DNA of 52,556 nt from Psychrobacter sp. 4Dc (GTDB taxonomy: Bacteria > Pseudomonadota > Gammaproteobacteria > Pseudomonadales > Moraxellaceae), in the NCBI RefSeq assembly GCF_002836715.1, contig NZ_PJAT01000086.1:1-52556 (forward strand). The letters run 5' to 3'. Both the position numbers and the translations under genes were made by a program. Shown piece after piece: positions 32,560 through 41,817 of the stretch (the stretch's first letter is position 1; each line of letters begins with the position of its first letter). The notes below the pieces were generated by a model. The model saw nothing but the letters and a program-made list of their open reading frames with translations, was not told the origin of the DNA and did not search any database.

Positions 32560-33744
32560 ATGGATTTATCAATGACTTCTATTCCTCTTTGTTTACCCGA
32601 CTCTATCACGCCTAAGCAATTCCTGACTGAATACTGGCAAAAGAAGCCACTGCTTATTAAGCAAGGGTTGCCGCAGCTAGTTGATATGTTTGAGCCAGAT
32701 GACATGATTGGTCTTGCACTTGAAGAAGATGCTAGCGCAAGACTGCTGACTCAAGCAGCCAGTAAAAAAGAAGGTCAGGCACAGTGGCAACTCAAAAAAA
32801 GCCCACTGAATGAGACTGATTTTGAAAACCTACCAGAGCAATGGACCGTATTGGTGCAGAATCTTGAGCAGTGGTCACCAGAGCTTGGCCAATTGTGGCA
32901 AGCATTTGACTTTATTCCGCAGTGGCAGCGCGATGACATCATGGTATCTTACGCACCAGCAGGTGGTTCGGTCGGTAAGCATTATGACGACTACGATGTA
33001 TTTTTGGCACAAGGCTATGGCTCTAGACGTTGGCAGTTAGGCAAATTCTGTGATGACCAGACAGAGTTTGTTGCTGATGAGCCTTTACGCTTGTTCGACG
33101 ACATGGGCGAGCTTATTTTTGATGAGATACTAGAAGCGGGTGATGTGCTTTATGTACCACCGAAATTATCGCATTTCGGTGTGGCACAAGATGACTGTCT
33201 GACTTTCTCGTTTGGATGTCGTCGTCCAAACCTGATGCAAATCATCGATAGTGTGGCCGATATCGCAACCAATGACAGCAAGTTATTTATCCCGATGCTA
33301 CTACCGCAAGCGCTACAAGCGTCAGGTGAATTGCAATCAGATAGCATTGCGGCTATCAAGGCGCAATTGCTAGAGATGCTACAATCTGATCGCGGTGATG
33401 ATATGATTCGCCAAGCAGTCTCAGAAGTGGTTAGTAAACGTCAATATGATGCGCTGATGCCAGAAGAGACGTTAGATACCGATGAGCTAATGCAAGCGCT
33501 ATCAGAAGGGGCCACATTGCAGGCGGACTATAGCAACCGCCTACTCTATAGCCAGACCACTGATGGCACCGTGCTATATGCCAATGGTCAACGTATCGAT
33601 GGGCTCGATGAAGCGGCGATAGCAGTACTAGTACGCTTGGCCAATGGTGAAGCATTACAACATAGAGACATCACCGATGTTGATGCAGATGATTTGAGCG
33701 AATGGCTAGAGAACGGCTGGGTATGGGTGGATATTGCCGAATAA
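32560..33744 (+). CDS. roxA: Ribosomal protein uL16 arginine hydroxylase (JmjC-type oxygenase)
   Basis: A protein of about 394 residues that matches the YcfD/RoxA family of Fe(II)/2-oxoglutarate oxygenases, which hydroxylate an arginine of ribosomal protein L16. The cupin metal motif begins with H141 and D143 in KHYDDYDVFLAQ. The preceding VSYAPAGGSVG, the following RRWQLG and the GDVLYVPPKLSHFGVA strand, with the third ligand, are family hallmarks. A winged-helix C-terminal domain (about 280-394) follows. The reading frame extends to 32308, but that part overlaps the lipoprotein gene and lacks family similarity; ATG 32560 or 32572 is the likely start. Confidence 0.9.
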   Translation: MDLSMTSIPLCLPDSITPKQFLTEYWQKKPLLIKQGLPQLVDMFEPDDMIGLALEEDASARLLTQAASKKEGQAQWQLKKSPLNETDFENLPEQWTVLVQNLEQWSPELGQLWQAFDFIPQWQRDDIMVSYAPAGGSVGKHYDDYDVFLAQGYGSRRWQLGKFCDDQTEFVADEPLRLFDDMGELIFDEILEAGDVLYVPPKLSHFGVAQDDCLTFSFGCRRPNLMQIIDSVADIATNDSKLFIPMLLPQALQASGELQSDSIAAIKAQLLEMLQSDRGDDMIRQAVSEVVSKRQYDALMPEETLDTDELMQALSEGATLQADYSNRLLYSQTTDGTVLYANGQRIDGLDEAAIAVLVRLANGEALQHRDITDVDADDLSEWLENGWVWVDIAE

Positions 33745-33784
33745 AATTCCATAATCAAATTTCAGCCAAACAGCGCAAATAAAA

Positions 33785-33825
33785 AAAACCGCTATCTGAT
33801 AATTACTCAGATAGTGGTTTTTTCT
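33785..33825. terminator. Terminator between roxA and the convergent PutA-domain gene
   Basis: A 15-bp stem AAAACCGCTATCTGA pairs with 33807-33821 (one G-T) and is flanked by an A-run and a T-run, so it could serve both directions. Confidence 0.88.
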
Positions 33826-33936
33826 TATACATCTTATACAGTTACTAGTTTGGCATTTATAGCGCTACCAAACACGGCTTAGTCTTTATGAAAGTTGGTA
33901 TAAAAGCTAAGCGGATTCGTAATTAATGCAGTTCTT

Positions 33937-34629
33937 CTACTCTGTACCAAGCTCAAGCAAGCTCGCGTTACCACCGATTGCTGTGGTATTGATAGTCTTG
34001 ACTCGCTCAGTGACAAAACGATGCAGATAATCAGGCGTTAGCATTTCTGACAAACCTTCCATATCAGTGACACTGATAACCTGTGTCAAAATACCGTCAG
34101 TATTGGCAAGCTCTTGACTGATGGCTTGCACTTCGCTGCGGCTACCAGAGACAGCCACTTGTGCTAGACGATCGATATATAAAAGCGTGACTGTTTGCGA
34201 ATCGTTAGCCACACTCAATACATCTTCGCTGATACCTGTGTCGTGCAGTATCTTAGCAGCTTCATTACACATCTCATCTTGGCTTGGGCAATGCAATATA
34301 ACTTCATTACCTGTCAACAATGCCGCGATAAGCTGACCTAATACTGCCATGGCTCTAGCAGTTTCGCCACCGATGACCATCGTCTTACCACGACCAGTCA
34401 CATACAAGTCATTGGACTCGCCTGTTGCCCCTGTCATACGATGCATCTCATCCAAGCTAGGCGCAGCGCTCAACAAATGGTTGAATAAACGCTTTGCTTT
34501 ATTAGCGTCACCAGTGAGCAATGCCAATTTTGGAATGGCTGCTTGTAGATACGTTGCGCGGTTGACTGCGCCGAGTAATCGCCAAGATTCACAAACCTGG
34601 GCATGATTTTTTTTGAATTCAGTCGCCAT
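33937..34629 (-). CDS. Separate PutA C-terminal domain (ALDH-superfamily-like domain)
   Basis: A 230-residue protein matching the C-terminal region of long PutA proteins, which normally is fused after the P5C dehydrogenase domain. The end TINTTAIGGNASLLELG corresponds to the conserved PutA C-terminal motif (E. coli PutA ends in NTAAAGGNASLMTIG). Upstream blocks TGATGESNDLYVTGRG, MAVLGQLIAALLTGNEV and the VSGSRSEVQAISQELA region follow the same domain. It has its own Shine-Dalgarno, AAGGAG, overlapping the putA stop, and an ATG 11 bases after that stop, in a different frame. In fused PutAs this domain closes the substrate tunnel and helps assembly. It should associate with PutA. It has no catalytic Cys, so it is not an independent dehydrogenase. 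Confidence 0.85.
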   Translation of the reverse strand: MATEFKKNHAQVCESWRLLGAVNRATYLQAAIPKLALLTGDANKAKRLFNHLLSAAPSLDEMHRMTGATGESNDLYVTGRGKTMVIGGETARAMAVLGQLIAALLTGNEVILHCPSQDEMCNEAAKILHDTGISEDVLSVANDSQTVTLLYIDRLAQVAVSGSRSEVQAISQELANTDGILTQVISVTDMEGLSEMLTPDYLHRFVTERVKTINTTAIGGNASLLELGTE

Positions 34630-34640
34630 GTTGCTACTCC

Positions 34641-37600
34641 TTATGCGAGTTCTGTTTGAGTGGTAGTTTGGGTTTCGGTTGCTGTCATATGAGCAGCTGA
34701 CTGTTCAGCATTGACTGATTCTGAGCTAAGTTGCATGAGACGCGCGACATAGTGCGGGCCACCAGCTTTAGGACCAGTACCAGATAGACCACAACCACCA
34801 AATGGCTGTACGTTTACGACCGCGCCGATTTGGTTACGGTTGATGTAAGTGTTACCGACAAATGCGCGGCGCTCAATGTGCTCAACAGTATTTTCGATAC
34901 GGCTATGGATACCTAACGTCAAACCAAAGCCTGTATTGTTGATGGCATCAATCAGCTTATTCAAATCACGCGCTTGATAACGTAGTACGTGTAGGATTGG
35001 GCCAAAGTGCTCACCACCGATCACATCGATGCTCTTCACTTCGATTGCGGTTGGCAATACAAAAGTAGACTTCTCTTGACTGACGACTGAGCTTGAGCTC
35101 ATCGGCGTCTGTGCCAAAATAGTAGCAGTCGGCTCAGCACTCATACGTTCGATGTGCGCCTCTAAACCATGCTTAGCATCCGCATCAATTACTGGACCTA
35201 CATCTGTCGCAGCATATAGAGGATTACCTACAGACAGCTCAGCCATATTGCCTTGCAACAGCTCGATTAAATCATCCGCCATCTCTTCTTGTACACACAA
35301 TATGCGACAAGCTGAACAACGCTGACCTGCTGAACCAAATGCTGATAGTACCGCATCTCTAACGACTTGCTCTGGCAGTGCTGTTGAATCAACGATCATT
35401 GCGTTTTGACCGCCAGTTTCAGCGATAAAGACCGGCAATTCGCCACTGTTTTGTGCATGATCATTTAGGCTTTGGTTGATACGTTGGGCTGTTTGAGTAG
35501 AACCTGTAAATATCACACCTGCGATATTATCAGCAGCCGTCAAAGCACCACCTACGTCGCCTGCACCAATGACCAATTGCAATGCTTCTGCAGGTATACC
35601 CGCTTGATACATCAACTGGGCACCAAAGTGAGCTACCAAACTGGTTTGTTCAGCAGGTTTCGCTACTACGGTGTTACCTGCAGCAAGTGCAGCTACAATC
35701 TGTCCCGTATAGATAGCCAATGGGAAGTTCCATGGACTGATACAAACGAAAGTGCCACGTGCTTTATACACTTGACGAGACTGCTTACCAGCCAAGTCTG
35801 TGAACTCATGTACGACGTCATCTAGACGCTCTGCTTCGTCAGCATAGAAACGACAGAAATCAACGGCTTCTTTGATTTCATCGATGCCATCTTGCATGGT
35901 TTTACCCGCTTCAACTTGGCATAGTGCCATTAGCTCAGCGTAGTTCTCTTCGTATAGCTCAGCAATCTTACGTAATATCTCAGCACGCTTAGCTGCTGGT
36001 ACATTTTTCCATACATCTTGACCAGCAACAGCAACGTCAATCGCTTGGCGAGCCACTTCAGCATTGGCATAAGTTACTTCACCAGCACTAACTTCATGAT
36101 TCCAAGGCGCAAGTACAGTCTGCTTATCAAGCTGATTCGTTTGACCATCTACTTCATAGGTATCAACAGCTTTACCATTAATGATAGAGGTTGCTGACCA
36201 TGTCTTATGCAGATGGCTATCAATAGCTGATTTGAACGGCAACCATTGTGACTCTACAAAGATATTAGGGCCAAAACTTGCACGACGTTCACCGTAAATC
36301 TCTAACGGTAACGGGATGTCTGGATTATGCAATGTTGCATTACCAAGCAGCTTGTCGTATGGATGCACTGTTAGCTTTTCGATTGGATAAGACTTGTCTA
36401 GCAACTGATGAACAAACGAGCTGTTGGCACCGTTCTCAAGCAAGCGGCGTACCAAGTACGGTAGCAAGTCTTTATGCGCGCCCACAGGAGCGTAGATACG
36501 TACAGGAATCTCATAAGCTTGCAAAATATGATCATAAAGCGCATCGCCCATACCATGCAGACGTTGGAACTCAAAGTCCCTATGTGCACTCATGGTCATG
36601 ATTGATGACAGTGTATGCGCATTATGCGTCGCAAACTGTGGCCAGATTAGCCCGCGCAGATGATCTGACAATAAGAAGCGCGCACAAGCAAGATATGCAG
36701 TATCCGTACCTTCTTTACGTGTCCAAACTGGATAGCCTGATAGACCTTTTTGCTGAGCAAGTTTGATCTCAGTATCCCAGTAAGCGCCTTTTACTAGACG
36801 TACTGGAATACGATCACCGACTTCAGTAGACAAACGAGCCAGCCATGCTAATACAGCGATAGCACGTTTAGAGTACCCTTGTACAACGATACCTAAACCA
36901 TCCCAGTCTGCCGTTAAATTATCACGGTACAAAGACTCAAACAGTTTTAGAGAAATCTCAAGGCGATCTGCTTCTTCAGCATCAATACTGATATCGACAT
37001 TGACTTCACGTGCCGCTTCAATCAATAGCAGGCAGCGCTGACGCAATAAGCCCATTACTTGCGCTTCTTGCGTGGCTTCATAGCGAGGATGCAGTGCTGA
37101 TAATTTGATAGACACTGACGGCTTTGGCATGCCTTCTTTGACTTTTACGTTCGCCGTAGCTCTGATCGCATGTAGATAGTCATTGAAGTATTTTTCCGCA
37201 TCTTTATGCGTGATAGCCGCTTCACCTAACATATCAAATGAATAGGTATAGCCTCTATTACGATATGGCTGGCTGTTTTTATTGGCGTCTTCGATGGTCT
37301 CGCCCAATACAAACTGATGGCCCATGATACGCATGGCTTTTTGCATCGCACTACGAATGACAGGCTCACCCATCTTTTTAGTCATGCGATCCAAGAAACC
37401 TGATGCAGTGGTGCTGCTGTCAATACTGACAACGCGACCAGTCATCATCATGCCCCAAGTAGAGGCATTGACCATAAAGCCATTGTCATTTTTAATGTGC
37501 TTTTTCCAGTCAGCCACACTCATTTTGTCATGAATCAATGCATCAGCCGTATAGTTGTCTGGCACACGAATCAAGGCTTCTGCCAAGCTCATTAGCAAGA

Positions 37601-37904
37601 TACCTTCTTGGGTATCAAGGCTATACTCAAGCAATAATGAGTCAACCATCTTGACGGCTTTACCATCATTACGTACGTGCTCGACCAGTTTGCGCGTTTG
37701 CTCAGCAGCAGCATCGCGTTCTTCTATACTGGGTTTGGCAAGTGGCAATAACTCAGACAACCAACGTTCTTCATCGGCGCTATATAGCGGTGAGATACGC
37801 TTATTTAGCTCTTCTGCTGACTGGGCGAGATACTCAGGCGACAGCATATCAACAGGATTAAACAAGATCGGCTCTTGCGGGGTAAACTGGTCTACTGGGT
37901 TCAT
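34641..37904 (-). CDS. putA: Bifunctional proline dehydrogenase / L-glutamate gamma-semialdehyde dehydrogenase lacking its C-terminal domain
   Basis: A 1087-residue enzyme that oxidises proline to glutamate. After an N-terminal helical arm (1-130), the FAD proline dehydrogenase barrel carries RLVKGAYWDTEIKLAQ and APVGAHKDLLPYLVRRLLENG. The NAD-dependent P5C dehydrogenase follows with SPWNFPLAIYTGQ, FTGSTQTAQ, the glutamate in ETGGQNAMIVDS and the catalytic cysteine in GSAGQRCSACR. It ends just after PFGGCGLSGTGPKAGGPHYVARL with a Thr/Gln-rich tail. There is no N-terminal ribbon-helix-helix, so it should not repress its own gene. ATG 37904 has GGAG upstream; the longer frame to 37994 is unlikely. 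The missing tail domain is the next gene. Confidence 0.94.
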   Translation of the reverse strand: MNPVDQFTPQEPILFNPVDMLSPEYLAQSAEELNKRISPLYSADEERWLSELLPLAKPSIEERDAAAEQTRKLVEHVRNDGKAVKMVDSLLLEYSLDTQEGILLMSLAEALIRVPDNYTADALIHDKMSVADWKKHIKNDNGFMVNASTWGMMMTGRVVSIDSSTTASGFLDRMTKKMGEPVIRSAMQKAMRIMGHQFVLGETIEDANKNSQPYRNRGYTYSFDMLGEAAITHKDAEKYFNDYLHAIRATANVKVKEGMPKPSVSIKLSALHPRYEATQEAQVMGLLRQRCLLLIEAAREVNVDISIDAEEADRLEISLKLFESLYRDNLTADWDGLGIVVQGYSKRAIAVLAWLARLSTEVGDRIPVRLVKGAYWDTEIKLAQQKGLSGYPVWTRKEGTDTAYLACARFLLSDHLRGLIWPQFATHNAHTLSSIMTMSAHRDFEFQRLHGMGDALYDHILQAYEIPVRIYAPVGAHKDLLPYLVRRLLENGANSSFVHQLLDKSYPIEKLTVHPYDKLLGNATLHNPDIPLPLEIYGERRASFGPNIFVESQWLPFKSAIDSHLHKTWSATSIINGKAVDTYEVDGQTNQLDKQTVLAPWNHEVSAGEVTYANAEVARQAIDVAVAGQDVWKNVPAAKRAEILRKIAELYEENYAELMALCQVEAGKTMQDGIDEIKEAVDFCRFYADEAERLDDVVHEFTDLAGKQSRQVYKARGTFVCISPWNFPLAIYTGQIVAALAAGNTVVAKPAEQTSLVAHFGAQLMYQAGIPAEALQLVIGAGDVGGALTAADNIAGVIFTGSTQTAQRINQSLNDHAQNSGELPVFIAETGGQNAMIVDSTALPEQVVRDAVLSAFGSAGQRCSACRILCVQEEMADDLIELLQGNMAELSVGNPLYAATDVGPVIDADAKHGLEAHIERMSAEPTATILAQTPMSSSSVVSQEKSTFVLPTAIEVKSIDVIGGEHFGPILHVLRYQARDLNKLIDAINNTGFGLTLGIHSRIENTVEHIERRAFVGNTYINRNQIGAVVNVQPFGGCGLSGTGPKAGGPHYVARLMQLSSESVNAEQSAAHMTATETQTTTQTELA

Positions 37905-38196
37905 AATAACTCCATAACTATCGTTTAAAAACCATAATAAATGGTGCTTTAGGAAGTCTGATCGTTCTGTATAACTGCTCATAACCGCTATCAAAAAATA
38001 GTGGTTATTGACGGATATTCACAGCAATAATCAAAAGACCAAACGGCGCCATCACAAAACTAAAAATCCAGCATAGGCTGGAGACGGTTAAGTAGGTCGT
38101 TCGACTGTTAAACGGGCTACGTTAACAATACAAAGGCAACAACGAAAAGCTAAGCGGCATTAGTGCCTTCTTCTTGTTAGTAGTGAAAGGAGTGTG

Positions 38197-38280
38197 ATGA
38201 CCAAATATCGCCTTATTGAACCGAAAAATCGCTCTAATAATCACAAATCTGTCATCTTTTATGATGCTAATTCACTGTAA
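38197..38280 (+). CDS. Possible 27-residue small protein
   Basis: A short frame beginning MTKYRLIEPKNR and ending DANSL. ATG 38197 follows GTGAAAGGAGTGTG, one of the best Shine-Dalgarno matches in the window. No known family is recognised, and a 27-codon frame can arise by chance. It is polar and basic and has no membrane segment. It points away from putA. Treat as a candidate only. Confidence 0.3.
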   Translation: MTKYRLIEPKNRSNNHKSVIFYDANSL

Positions 38281-38564
38281 GAAAAACCTCTACGGCGTTG
38301 ATTGAGGTGATGCGCTTAACTCGGCTATAATATCACGAAAGTTTTTTTCAAACTAACGAAATTTATTATTTTCATAAATTAATATATATCTAAATAACAA
38401 TAACTTACAAGCACTTTATTGGCCATGACGCTTTGGTTACGTTTTTTTGTTTACTATTGCCCATAGTTTGGCATCACCCTAATTAATACTGGTATCAGAA
38501 ATACTAAACATTCATGCCAAGGATACTGAGCTCAAATTAAAACGATAGGCTTATAATGCTGACA

Positions 38565-38603
38565 AAAAAAACCCTCCTTATCATCAGCTGATAAGGAGGG
38601 TTT
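38565..38603 (-). terminator. Terminator of the NCS2 permease gene
   Basis: A perfect 15-bp stem (38569-38583 with 38589-38603, AAACCCTCCTTATCA) is followed on the minus strand by eight T residues, about 40 bases after the permease stop. Confidence 0.93.
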
Positions 38604-38642
38604 CTTGTTTAAGACGCTATTAATGTCTTACTACACGTTGCA

Positions 38643-39938
38643 TTATAAGAAAATAATCTTGAACAATAATATAGCAGTCAAAATCCAGACAGCGATACTG
38701 ATATCTGCAAACTTGCCTGCAATTGCTTTTACAGCCGTAAAGGTAATAAAACCAAGTGCGATGCCGTCAGCGATAGAGTATGTAAGCGGTGTGAATAGCA
38801 ATACCACGACCACTGGTGCTGCTTCTGTTAAGTCGCTCCAGTTAATGTCCTTTAGGGTACCCATCATAAGTACGGCTACATAAAAGATAGCGCCAGCCGT
38901 TGCATAAGCTGGAATCATACCTGCTAGCGGCGAGAAGAAAATACTGAACAGGAATAGCACACCTACCGTAACAGCCATTAAGCCTGTACGGCCACCTGAG
39001 GCAATACCAGAGATACTCTCAATATAGCTAGTCGTCGATGAAGTACCCAGTAAAGAACCCGCTACTGTCGCTGTTGAATCAGCAAGTAGTGCTTTGCCCA
39101 TGTTCGGGATATTGCCATCTTTGTCCGTTAATTTTGCTTGGCTAGTGGTAGCAATCAAAGTACCAGCAGTATCAAACAAATCGACAAATAAGAAAGCAAA
39201 GATAACACTGATCATGCCCACATCAAATGCACCAGCAATGTCTAACTGCATCAGCGTCGGTGCAATAGAAGGCGGTGAAGAGATGATACCTGTGAACTGT
39301 GTATAGCCCATTAATAAGCTAATCAACGCAACCAATAAAATACCAATGGTTACCGCACCTGGGACTCTCTTGTAAGACAGACCAATGATAACAACAAAAC
39401 CTAATGAAGCCATGACAGGACCGAATGATGTCATGTCACCAAGACCAACTAAAGTTGCATCATGATTGACGATGATGCCTGCGCTTTGCAATGCAATAAA
39501 CGCCAAGAACGCACCAATACCAGCGACTACGCCATTTTTGAGAGACGTTGGAATGGCATTAATGATTGCTTCACGAATCTTAAATAGACTCAATAGTACG
39601 AAGATACAACCAGACAAGAACACCGCACCTAACGCTGTCTGCCACGCGTAGCCCATACCAAGCACCACACCATAGGTAAAGAAAGCATTAAGCCCCATAC
39701 CTGGTGCCAGCGCAACTGGTAGTCGGGCGTAGATACCCATGATGAAACAACCTACTGCTGCTGCTATACAGGTCGCTACAAATACGGCCCCTTTATCCAT
39801 ACCTGCATCGGCTAAGACGTTAGGGTTGACAAAGATAATATAAGCCATCGTCAAGAACGTGGTTATACCAGCGATGATTTCTGTTTTGATCGTGGTATTT
39901 TCACCATTAATCCCAAAATAGCGTTCAATTGCATTCAT
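38643..39938 (-). CDS. AzgA-type NCS2 purine permease (adenine/guanine/hypoxanthine)
   Basis: A 431-residue transporter with about 13 helices. The N-terminus MNAIERYFGINGENTTIKTEIIAGITTFLTMAYIIFVNP, the VALAPGMGLNAFFTY block and VDLFDTAGTLIATTSQA are signatures of the AzgA/PbuG/AdeP-GhxP branch, which import adenine, guanine or hypoxanthine with protons. This branch differs from the UraA/XanQ-type permease at 44761. Stand-alone gene with its own terminator; in context it could feed the purine catabolism pathway encoded further right. Confidence 0.9.
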   Translation of the reverse strand: MNAIERYFGINGENTTIKTEIIAGITTFLTMAYIIFVNPNVLADAGMDKGAVFVATCIAAAVGCFIMGIYARLPVALAPGMGLNAFFTYGVVLGMGYAWQTALGAVFLSGCIFVLLSLFKIREAIINAIPTSLKNGVVAGIGAFLAFIALQSAGIIVNHDATLVGLGDMTSFGPVMASLGFVVIIGLSYKRVPGAVTIGILLVALISLLMGYTQFTGIISSPPSIAPTLMQLDIAGAFDVGMISVIFAFLFVDLFDTAGTLIATTSQAKLTDKDGNIPNMGKALLADSTATVAGSLLGTSSTTSYIESISGIASGGRTGLMAVTVGVLFLFSIFFSPLAGMIPAYATAGAIFYVAVLMMGTLKDINWSDLTEAAPVVVVLLFTPLTYSIADGIALGFITFTAVKAIAGKFADISIAVWILTAILLFKIIFL

Positions 39939-40566
39939 AAGTGTCGCCCCCGACTGGCTAATAAAAAGTCATCATTACCTAAAATTGAACATGACCTCAG
40001 CGAAAAAATAACGATGCCACAATAAGAATAATGTAGTAACAAAGCGTAACATATTAGACCAGTTATCTTACAAACTCAATCGTTGATAATGTCTATCTCG
40101 TACAAAATAGGATTTTGAGAGACTTCAAGACTATCGGTCAGAAAAGCCACATGAAAAGCTATATATAGTCATGCTGCTCGACGCTATTCGAAAAACTACT
40201 TTCTACTCGTCATTGAGGAAATATTCGGTTTGAGTCATAAGTTTTAGGTAATAAGTATTTGCTCGGTCATTATCCATGTTATCCAACTAACTATTGAATG
40301 AATCAGTAGTAGCCCAACTAAATAGTCGTTTAACACATTAATAATGACCTTTCTCTCATTTAGAAGTAAACTAGGGGGTTATTATACCGATACCTAAATC
40401 GCGATACTTACTGTTGCAGCATTTTTCTAAGCACAGTTACAAATTTTTAGTGAAGAAACGTGCTGCGTATTAAATAATAAAAAGTAAATAGTGTTTGTTT
40501 AGGGGTTGTCTGGTTCGGATATCACTATTCCAGCCAGCTGTTGTCAATTATTCGTGAGTCCATTAC
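39939..40566. other. Divergent intergenic region between the purine permease and tolQ
   Basis: About 630 AT-rich bases with promoters for both divergent genes. I see no gene, strong hairpin, or purine riboswitch-like fold that I could defend. ybgC, which often precedes tolQ, is absent. Confidence 0.5.
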
Positions 40567-41289
40567 ATGCCTGAATCATTAAATATTGTCGATCTTATTA
40601 CCCAAGCCAGTCTATTGGTGCAGATTGTGATGGCACTATTGTTATTAGCCTCTTTGCTCAGCTGGGTTATTATCTTTCGCATGAGTGCGCGACTTGGTAC
40701 AGCCAAAAACTTTGATCAACAGTTTGAGACTTGGTTTTGGTCAGGCGAAGACTTAGCCAAGCTATACCAAGGCATTCAGGGTTCTCCTGATCGTCAAGGA
40801 CTTGAGCAGATTTTTTATGTGGGCTTTTCAGAATACCTAAGAATGCATAAAAAGCGTCAACCTAAAGACGACATTATCGATGGTGTTGAACGCAAGCTAC
40901 GCGTCGGCTTAGGTCGTCAGCAACAATTGCTAGAGTCAGGACTGACGACGCTAGCCAGCATTGGCTCCGTTGCTCCGTACATCGGATTGTTCGGTACAGT
41001 GTGGGGCATCATGAATGCCTTTTTGGGACTGTCGCAAACCGAGCAAGCTACCCTCGCCTCGGTAGCGCCCGGTATCGCGGAAGCACTGATTGCCACAGCT
41101 ATGGGTTTGTTTGCCGCTATTCCTGCTGTATTGGCATACAATCACTTCACAGCAAAATCGAGCCGCTTGTATGACTCGCGTGCCTTATTTTGTGATGAGA
41201 TGACGGGCATGCTGCAGCGTGAGACCAGCGTACAAGCACCTATTAGCAAAGAAACCCAAGTTAATGCAGGTCAGGTGACAGGGCTATGA
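40567..41289 (+). CDS. tolQ: Tol-Pal system protein TolQ
   Basis: A 240-residue inner-membrane protein of the MotA/TolQ/ExbB family. It forms, with TolR, the proton channel that energises TolA at the division site to keep the outer membrane anchored. Three transmembrane segments are visible: about 13-37, 130-153 and 165-192. The central segment carries VAPYIGLFGTVWGIMNAF and the last GIAEALIATAMGLFAAIPAV, both diagnostic. The tolR ATG overlaps the tolQ stop in an ATGA, showing translational coupling. Confidence 0.96.
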   Translation: MPESLNIVDLITQASLLVQIVMALLLLASLLSWVIIFRMSARLGTAKNFDQQFETWFWSGEDLAKLYQGIQGSPDRQGLEQIFYVGFSEYLRMHKKRQPKDDIIDGVERKLRVGLGRQQQLLESGLTTLASIGSVAPYIGLFGTVWGIMNAFLGLSQTEQATLASVAPGIAEALIATAMGLFAAIPAVLAYNHFTAKSSRLYDSRALFCDEMTGMLQRETSVQAPISKETQVNAGQVTGL

Positions 41290-41744
41290 AACCAAACCCC
41301 TACGGCCGTGAAAAAAAAGCTCTTAATGCAGAAATGAACGTCGTACCTTACATTGACGTCATGCTGGTGCTACTGGTGATCTTTATGGTGACAGCGCCGA
41401 TGCTGATTACAGGCGTCGATGTTGATTTGCCAAAAGAACAAACCAATACCATGAGTCAAAGCCAATTACCTGTGATTGTCTCGTTGACTGACAAGGGTGA
41501 TATTTTTATCAGTTATGAAAGCAATGTCGACGTGCCAGTAAGTGAGCCTGAGCTGATTAATACATTGTCTAACCTGCAGTCTCAGAGCGATAATAATAAT
41601 GCTGAACCAGTACAGGTGATGATCAATGCCGATCAAAACAATCAGTACGGTGCCATCATGACGCTCATGGCAACCTTGCAACAAGCAGGTATCGAAAAAG
41701 TTGGGTTACTAACCGGTGCACCACTACCCACGCCTTCTTTATAG
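41286..41744 (+). CDS. tolR: Tol-Pal system protein TolR
   Basis: A 152-residue ExbD/TolR protein. One transmembrane helix (about 20-41) contains Asp24 in NVVPYIDVMLVLLVIFMVTAP, the residue that takes part in proton flow. The periplasmic domain includes VDVDLPKEQ and the VQVMINADQNNQYGAIMTLMATLQQAGIEKVGLLT block, typical of the family. It overlaps tolQ by four bases and lies 73 bases before tolA. Confidence 0.95.
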   Translation: MKPNPYGREKKALNAEMNVVPYIDVMLVLLVIFMVTAPMLITGVDVDLPKEQTNTMSQSQLPVIVSLTDKGDIFISYESNVDVPVSEPELINTLSNLQSQSDNNNAEPVQVMINADQNNQYGAIMTLMATLQQAGIEKVGLLTGAPLPTPSL

Positions 41745-41817
41745 TGATAAGCGTCCTTTAGTAAATGTCTTATATCATAATAGCCTATTCTAGTAATCCA
41801 TCTGACAAATCACGTTC

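Larger units (their letters stand above)
37905..38642. other. Intergenic region upstream of putA
   Basis: About 740 bases containing the putA promoter, a 10-bp hairpin TAACCGCTAT...ATAGTGGTTA (37982-38007), a small ORF with a strong Shine-Dalgarno (38197-38280), very AT-rich DNA near 38340-38410, and the terminator of the downstream permease. No regulator gene lies here. Confidence 0.55.

Noticed and set aside
34630..34646. PutA split as a sequencing frameshift
   Set aside because: A single-base change would not give a stop codon, a perfect Shine-Dalgarno and a correctly spaced ATG at the domain border.
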